Origin: Shewanella piezotolerans WP3
GTDB lineage: Bacteria; Pseudomonadota; Gammaproteobacteria; Enterobacterales; Shewanellaceae
Direction: 5' to 3'
Assembly: GCF_000014885.1 (NCBI RefSeq)
Contig: NC_011566.1
Location: forward strand, 1,612,001 to 1,676,000
Length of the DNA stretch: 64,000 nucleotides
Part shown: piece after piece, positions 59,116 through 64,000 of the stretch
Layout of the letters: each line of letters begins with the position of its first letter
Numbering within the stretch: position 1 is the stretch's first letter
Made by a program: the position numbers and the translations under genes
The notes under the pieces: model-generated
What the model was told of the DNA's origin: nothing
The model's database searches: none
The model's input: only the letters and a program-made list of their open reading frames with translations

Positions 59116-60615
59116 ATGGATATAACTAGCTCGTTTACCGCGTTACTGGTAGAAGATAGCATGTCGCTTGGAGCACTATATACAGAGTACCTTCGTGCGG
59201 ACGGTGCTAAAGTGACTCATGTAAACCATGGTGAGGATGCACTGAACGAGTTAAAACGATGGCAACCCGATCTACTGGTGTTGGATATTAAACTCCCAGA
59301 TATGTCTGGTATGGATATTCTTGATATCGTTCAAAAAAAATACCCAGACATTACCGTTATTATGATCACCGCTCATGGCACGATTGATCTCGCGGTTGAT
59401 GCGATGCGAGCGGGCGCTTTCGATTTTCTTGTTAAACCTTTCGATGCAAAACGCCTCTCCATTACAGTTAGAAATGCCCTCAAGCAGCGTCATCTGGTTA
59501 ATTTGGTCGCCAAGTATGAGAGCAGCCTGCCTAAGCCACATTACATGGGGTTCGTTGGTGAGTCACTAGCGATGCAAACGGTTTATAAAACGATAGATTG
59601 CGTTGCTAACAGTAAAGCGTCGGCATTTATTGTGGGTGAAAGTGGTACTGGTAAAGAGGTGTGCGCCAATGCCATCCATCATGCTGGTAGCCGTAGAGAT
59701 GAAGCATTTGTCGCATTGAACTGTGCTTCAATCCCTAAAGACCTAATCGAAAGTGAAATTTTTGGTCATACCAAAGGTGCATTTACTGGGGCTGTGGCTA
59801 ATCGTGATGGTGCAGCCACAAGAGCTCACAATGGCACCTTGTTTCTTGATGAAATTTGCGAGATGGATCTGGAGCTGCAAAGTAAATTGTTACGCTTTAT
59901 TCAGACCGGAGTGTTCCAACGAGTCGGTGGTACCAAAGAGGAGAAAGTTGACGTACGTTTTGTCAGTGCCACCAATCGAGCACCGTGGGATGAAGTTAAA
60001 GCGGGTCGTTTCAGAGAAGATCTTTTTTACCGCTTGCACGTGATCCCTATTGAGCTTCCTCCGTTAAGGATGCGTGGCAAAGATATTCTTCTGTTGGCAA
60101 CTAAGTTGCTAAAAGAATACAACAAAGAGGAAGGTAAGCAGTTCAAGCACTTTAGCGCAGAGACAAGGCAATGCCTCAAGAACTATCAATGGCCTGGCAA
60201 TGTTAGGCAGCTGCAAAATGTGATTAGGCAGGTTGTAGTGCTCAATGATGCTGAAACCGTCGAGCTTGATATGCTCCCCTTACAGGTGACAGCCAATATC
60301 AGCGTTAAGCAGCCTGAGCCGCAAGCGCAAAGCGCTACGCCACTGTTTGCAGATCCTGCAGCGCCTTCACTAGTCAAAGGCTCTATTGAGGCTCAAGGTC
60401 ATTTAACTGAAGCTCAAGATATTGCAGCCGTTGCGCCAGCTGCTGATATCGTTCCTTTATGGATCACCGAGAAGCAAACTATTGAAGATGCTATTGCCTT
60501 TTGTGATGGTAATGTTCCAAAGGCCGCTGCTTTATTAGATATCAGTGCATCGACAATTTACCGTAAACGGCAGAGCTGGGAAGAGTTAGAAAGTAGCTTA
60601 AGCCACGAGGGCTAG
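59116..60615 (+). CDS. Sigma54-dependent response regulator (SypG/LuxO/NtrC type)
   Basis: This 499-residue protein has a receiver domain with LLVLDIKLPDMSG (Asp57) and KPFD. A sigma54-activating AAA+ domain follows, with Walker A GESGTGKE (about 174-181), the GAFTGA loop that touches sigma54 (221-226) and LFLDEICEMD as Walker B. A Fis-type helix-turn-helix comes at the end (VPKAAALLDISASTIYRKRQSW). A 60-residue low-complexity linker precedes it. It would activate the four sigma54-type promoters seen in this window through the LuxO/SypG-like boxes. It follows the kinase gene after 166 bases without an obvious promoter of its own. Confidence 0.95.
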   Translation: MDITSSFTALLVEDSMSLGALYTEYLRADGAKVTHVNHGEDALNELKRWQPDLLVLDIKLPDMSGMDILDIVQKKYPDITVIMITAHGTIDLAVDAMRAGAFDFLVKPFDAKRLSITVRNALKQRHLVNLVAKYESSLPKPHYMGFVGESLAMQTVYKTIDCVANSKASAFIVGESGTGKEVCANAIHHAGSRRDEAFVALNCASIPKDLIESEIFGHTKGAFTGAVANRDGAATRAHNGTLFLDEICEMDLELQSKLLRFIQTGVFQRVGGTKEEKVDVRFVSATNRAPWDEVKAGRFREDLFYRLHVIPIELPPLRMRGKDILLLATKLLKEYNKEEGKQFKHFSAETRQCLKNYQWPGNVRQLQNVIRQVVVLNDAETVELDMLPLQVTANISVKQPEPQAQSATPLFADPAAPSLVKGSIEAQGHLTEAQDIAAVAPAADIVPLWITEKQTIEDAIAFCDGNVPKAAALLDISASTIYRKRQSWEELESSLSHEG

Positions 60616-60653
60616 CTGATACATTTATCTTGCTGCGATATAGAGTTAAACAC

Positions 60654-60691
60654 ACGATAAGAGTAGACTTCAGGTCTACTCTTATCGTTTG
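60654..60691 (+). terminator. Long hairpin after the sigma54 regulator gene
   Basis: A perfect 15-bp stem, ACGATAAGAGTAGAC and GTCTACTCTTATCGT, has a 5-base loop and is followed only by TTTG. It lies 38 bases after the stop and probably terminates or stabilises the sensor operon transcript; the T-run is short. Confidence 0.6.
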
Positions 60692-60708
60692 AGCTCGAGA
60701 GGCTGCAG

Positions 60709-61452
60709 ATGAAGTTTTTAGTCGATACCCACGCCCATACCATAGCTTCAACCCATGCTTACAGTACGCTGCACGACTACTTAAATGTCGCCAAAGAGAA
60801 AGGTATTAAACTATTCGCCATCACCGACCATGGACCAGATATGGCAGATGCACCACATTTTTGGCACTTTGTGAATATGAGAGTGTTACCGCGGATTATT
60901 GATGGTGTTGGAGTGCTTCGAGGGATTGAAGCGAATATCAAAAACCAGCAAGGAGACATTGATTTTTTCGGCGATTATTTAAAACAACTCGATATAGTTT
61001 TAGCGGGCTTTCACGAACCCGTTTTTCCACCATCGACAGCAGAGAACCATACTCAAGCCCTTATTAACTGTATTGAAAGTGGCAAAGTTGATATTATCAG
61101 CCACCCAGGTAATCCAGCGTATCCGATTGATATTGAGAGAGTGGCTCAAGCTGCCGCAAAGCATAATGTTGCGCTAGAGATCAATAACTCTTCATTTTTA
61201 ACTTCACGCAAAGGCAGTGAAAAAAGCTGCAGGGCCATTGCGCTAGCGGTGAAAGAAGCCGGCGGGTTATTAGTAATGGGGTCAGATTCTCATGTTGCAT
61301 TCAGCTTAGGCGATTTTGATAAAGCGGTTGAGGTGATCGAAGCTGTACAATTTCCAATCGAGCGGTTACTTAATAGAAGCCCTGAAGCTCTGCTGTGTTT
61401 CCTATCTGCAAGAGGCCACGACTCACTCGATGAGTATGCAGATCTTGTATGA
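60709..61452 (+). CDS. PHP-domain phosphatase (YcdX-like)
   Basis: This 247-residue PHP-fold protein has the metal ligands in VDTHAHTIASTHAYST, FAITDHGPDMADAPH, GIEANI, FHEP, DIISHPGNP and MGSDSH, in the spacing seen in YcdX. YcdX-type proteins hold three zinc ions and act as phosphatases on unknown small substrates. The neighbouring genes do not identify a substrate, and it may be unrelated housekeeping. The ribosome site is weak (GGCTGCAG before ATG). Confidence 0.9.
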   Translation: MKFLVDTHAHTIASTHAYSTLHDYLNVAKEKGIKLFAITDHGPDMADAPHFWHFVNMRVLPRIIDGVGVLRGIEANIKNQQGDIDFFGDYLKQLDIVLAGFHEPVFPPSTAENHTQALINCIESGKVDIISHPGNPAYPIDIERVAQAAAKHNVALEINNSSFLTSRKGSEKSCRAIALAVKEAGGLLVMGSDSHVAFSLGDFDKAVEVIEAVQFPIERLLNRSPEALLCFLSARGHDSLDEYADLV

Positions 61453-61495
61453 AAGCTCTTGAAGAACTTCGACAAAGGTTACGATCTAAACTCTT

Positions 61496-62608
61496 ATGCA
61501 AGCTCCTATAAAAATAATGGTTACTGGTGGTAATGGCCAACTCGCTCAGTCGTTAGCATTAATCGCTCACTTAAGTGATGCAAAAGTGAAAGCTAGCTCT
61601 TTTACTCGTATAACAGCTGATATTGTGCAGGCCTTAGTCAATATTTTACCTGAAGTGAGGAACAGCTTGAGTGAGCAGGATGAATTGCACCTGCTGTCAC
61701 ATCGAAAGTTAGATATTTGCGACTCTGCAGCCATAGATGATGCTTTTATGCGGGTCAATCCTGACGTGGTGATTAACTGCGCGGCATTTAACGCAGTGGA
61801 TAATGCTGAAACAGACTCTGAAAGTGCATTTAAGGTTAACTTTGAGGGCCCTAAATTACTGGCGGAGCGCTGTAAACGTGACGGAGTCATGCTGATTCAT
61901 ATCTCTTCTGACTTTGTCTTTGCTGGCGAGAAACATTCACCTTACAACGAACAAGATCTCCCTGAACCGCTATCTGTTTACGGTAAAAGTAAGCTTGCAG
62001 GTGAACAAGCTGTACGACAGGTTATAGCGAGTAAAGCTTATATTATTCGAACCAGCTGGCTCTATAGCTGCCAAGGGAATAATTTTGTTCATACAATGCA
62101 GAAGTTGTTTGCAGCAAAGGAGCAAGTATCAGTTATCGCCGATCAATACGGCAGTCCAACTTGGAGTGAAGCGCTGGCTGTCATCATATTTAAGCTGATA
62201 AAGCAAAAAGAAGCGACTCAAAGAGGTGTTGGCTTAGATGCGAGCTTAGGTATTAACTTAGAACCCAATTTTGTTGGTGATAGTGATAGTTCAGACAATT
62301 TGTATCACTATGCCGCAGCGAACAGTTGCTCTTGGTTTGAGTTTGCGCAACAGATCCAGCAATTGATGTTAACAGATGATAAGTTGATTAAAACGCATTG
62401 TAGAATAACACCAATCACTACGTTATCTTGGCAAGCTTGTCATGAACAGATATTGGCTAAAAGACCGAATCAGAGTGCGCTTAATAGTCAAAGAGTGTGC
62501 CAGCAGTTGGGTGTAAGAGAAGGAAGTTTGTTGAAGGATAAATGGCAACAGCAGCTCAAAGGGATGCTAGATTTTCAAAAAATTATTAATACCCATCGTA
62601 GTAAATAG
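61496..62608 (+). CDS. rfbD: dTDP-4-dehydrorhamnose reductase with extra loops
   Basis: The protein has 370 residues, longer than the usual 290-300. It has IMVTGGNGQLAQSLALI, VINCAAFNAVDNAETDSE, HISSDFVFAGEKHSPYNE and the YxxxK pair in SVYGKSKLAGEQAV, followed by IIRTSWLYS and the QYGSPTWSE region of RmlD. About 30 extra residues separate the first strand from DICDSAAIDDAF, and about 25 more lie near residue 245 (GVGLDASLGINLEPNFVGD). It would reduce dTDP-4-keto-rhamnose to dTDP-L-rhamnose. It stands 22 kb from rfbC in this window. The identity is clear; the effect of the extra loops is unknown. Confidence 0.9.
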   Translation: MQAPIKIMVTGGNGQLAQSLALIAHLSDAKVKASSFTRITADIVQALVNILPEVRNSLSEQDELHLLSHRKLDICDSAAIDDAFMRVNPDVVINCAAFNAVDNAETDSESAFKVNFEGPKLLAERCKRDGVMLIHISSDFVFAGEKHSPYNEQDLPEPLSVYGKSKLAGEQAVRQVIASKAYIIRTSWLYSCQGNNFVHTMQKLFAAKEQVSVIADQYGSPTWSEALAVIIFKLIKQKEATQRGVGLDASLGINLEPNFVGDSDSSDNLYHYAAANSCSWFEFAQQIQQLMLTDDKLIKTHCRITPITTLSWQACHEQILAKRPNQSALNSQRVCQQLGVREGSLLKDKWQQQLKGMLDFQKIINTHRSK

Positions 62609-62789
62609 CAGCTGACCCTAGTTTGTTAAAACATTCGATAACGTCGTTATAAATTTTGATTGTAGGATACCGACTTATCGAGAATTTCTGTCTTGTTCTC
62701 AAGCTTTTCCTGCGCTATTTCTGAACACTTGCTGTGATTGGTACAAGGTCAGTTGATAAAAGTAAGAGGTCCATGCTTTTACGAGATGA

Positions 62790-62824
62790 AAAATAATAAA
62801 AGACAAAAGTAGGGAGCTACTTTT
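62790..62824 (-). terminator. Terminator of the wzi-like gene
   Basis: An 8-bp stem, AAAAGTAG and CTACTTTT with a 4-base loop at 62805-62824, is followed on the minus strand by a T-rich stretch. It sits between convergent rfbD and the wzi-like gene and may also serve rfbD. Confidence 0.65.
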
Positions 62825-62876
62825 ACCTTTTATTGCTAGAACCTCTAATACTCAAGCCGAGAGCTATTGATTAAGC

Positions 62877-64000
62877 TTAAAAGCTTCTTTCCCAACCAGC
62901 GTATAAAGTTGCGTCCCAGTCGTCGCCACCAGAGGTGACGTACTCACTATAGCTAATCGTGCCACCCACTTTCAGAGTGCCTTGATAAAACGGTCTATGG
63001 TAGCTGGTATCATATTGGTATACCCGTTCATATTCGCCCGGTGATACAGGGTTACCAGCATCAGGTAGTCCGTTATCAATTCCGTCAGTATTGAGTCGCA
63101 ACCAACGTAGTTTATTAGTAATGCTTTGACCGCCGCCTAACTGAGTGATACCACCGACAACCAAGGTTTCTGAGTCATTATCATAGGTGCTGCCTAAACT
63201 GCGGCCGTAATAACGGTAGCCACTTTGGTAAAAGGTGTGTTCATACATACAATTGTATGCTTGTGGGTCGATACCACATGCAACCTTGGTATCTGAGTAT
63301 TCTATAAAGACACGGGTATTGATGTCGGTTAAAACAAAGTCGATACCGCCCATGTTGGCCGCATTGATCAATTTATTTTTACCATTGTGGTAATCTTCAT
63401 GAGTGCGCTCATAGTAGATACCATAAGGAATGCCAAAGGCGGTATCTGACCAGCGAAAATCATAGCCTGCAAGCAAATTCTCTTGACCATTTTTTAAATC
63501 ACCTTCGGTGCCACCGCCATTAGATAGTCCATCCCACCAGTCGCTTAGGCTATTGCCGTAACCTTCACCGCCCCATTGCATGGTCCATGAGAAGCCTACT
63601 TCTAGTTTTGAAATTGGGCGTATGGTGCCGCGAGCGCCCCAGTGTTGGGTATCTGGCACGTAGCGATCGCTTTCCATTTGACTAAATGCGGTGGTAAAAG
63701 TCCATGGGCCAATCCAATTAAGCCAGGGTGTTTCAAAGGCTTGGCTGTTGTTGCGGCTTAATGTAATGCCAGGCATAGGGCGAGCGTTAGTGGTTTGAAT
63801 CAAACCGCTGTCCCAGCCTGGTCCCCAGTACTTTTGTTGCGCGCCAGCGCTAACGATCCAGTTACCAAGCTTAACTGCAGCAAAACTGTCATCTAAGCGA
63901 GTGCTGTTACCGTCAATTGGATCCGCATGATAGCTTGCCGATAAACGACCACTGAACCAGTCTTTAGTTATTTCTGCGCTGACAGCCCCTTCACCTTTAT
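62877..64000 (-). CDS. wzi: Wzi-like capsule assembly outer-membrane protein (N-terminus outside window)
   Basis: The frame is open to the end of the window; about 373 residues are visible. The block KYWGPGWDSGLIQTTNARPMPGI lies near the window edge (about 63765-63833), followed by alternating aromatic beta-strands. The protein ends in a beta-strand closing with WERSF, the outer-membrane C-terminal signature. These features fit the capsule assembly Wzi family, an 18-strand barrel lectin that anchors capsule to the cell surface. A TTG at 63803 is only an internal codon. Presence of a Wzi-like protein fits the sulfated capsule operon or the syp-like cluster; which one cannot be told. Confidence 0.85.
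   Translation of the reverse strand, partial: KGEGAVSAEITKDWFSGRLSASYHADPIDGNSTRLDDSFAAVKLGNWIVSAGAQQKYWGPGWDSGLIQTTNARPMPGITLSRNNSQAFETPWLNWIGPWTFTTAFSQMESDRYVPDTQHWGARGTIRPISKLEVGFSWTMQWGGEGYGNSLSDWWDGLSNGGGTEGDLKNGQENLLAGYDFRWSDTAFGIPYGIYYERTHEDYHNGKNKLINAANMGGIDFVLTDINTRVFIEYSDTKVACGIDPQAYNCMYEHTFYQSGYRYYGRSLGSTYDNDSETLVVGGITQLGGGQSITNKLRWLRLNTDGIDNGLPDAGNPVSPGEYERVYQYDTSYHRPFYQGTLKVGGTISYSEYVTSGGDDWDATLYAGWERSF

Overview
The window looks like a chromosomal stretch of a marine gammaproteobacterium, most likely Shewanella or a close relative. This is inferred from the moderately AT-rich base use, the arrangement of cysD-cysN-SLC13 permease-cysC, the syp-like regulatory genes and the RAYT/REP repeats; no 16S or other marker gene is present. 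Almost every gene serves the synthesis, modification, export or control of surface polysaccharides. No tRNA, rRNA, CRISPR array or prophage was seen.

Layout. (1) 1-4678, plus strand: the tail of one polysaccharide unit-assembly operon (flippase, DUF115 protein, EpsG-type polymerase, two glycosyltransferases), ending in a terminator. (2) 4679-5844: a long leader with a promoter-like TATAAT, an RNA hairpin and a JUMPStart/ops element, the signature of RfaH antitermination. (3) 5845-27045, plus strand: a Wzy-dependent capsule operon. It holds wza-wzb-wzc, two UDP-HexNAcA genes (tviB/tviC type), polymerase, flippase, two sulfotransferases, a broken and an intact GT4, an acyltransferase-like protein, a PglC-like initiating transferase and a DegT aminotransferase. 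It then runs into cysD, cysN, a sulfate-type permease, cysC and a DHH phosphoesterase. Together these would make PAPS, sulfate the glycan and remove the PAP by-product. (4) 27453-33286: a WbpM-like 4,6-dehydratase, a YjbH outer-membrane protein and a lipoprotein. (5) 33400-36900: an island of palindromic REP/BIME repeats containing rfbB and a RAYT transposase. (6) 36932-39189: an RNase-type metallo-beta-lactamase and rfbC.

(7) 39217-54112, minus strand: a second, different exopolysaccharide cluster. It has CDP-glycerol genes, a degenerate nucleotidyltransferase/phosphoglycosyltransferase fusion, a three-domain PGT-WecG-PGT protein, GT2, flippase, ligase/polymerase, chain-length protein and a second Wza. 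These are preceded by a partner-switch set (STAS protein, HATPase kinase, receiver-PP2C phosphatase). (8) 54442-60615, plus strand: a PhnD-like binding protein, a very large hybrid histidine kinase and a sigma54 response regulator. (9) 60709-64000: PHP phosphatase, rfbD and a Wzi-like outer-membrane protein running off the end.

The second cluster resembles the syp locus of Vibrio fischeri in its regulators. I found four sigma54-type -24/-12 elements (upstream of the STAS gene, the receiver-PP2C gene, the PhnD-like gene and the PGT-WecG-PGT gene). TTGCA-N3-TGCAA or SypG-like boxes lie close to them. This suggests that the regulator at 59116 drives the cluster together with its own sensor genes. 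Other points worth following are a ten-G tract inside the flippase gene at 14172, a CTG start codon for the metallo-beta-lactamase, and catalytically degenerate copies of enzymes kept as fusions.
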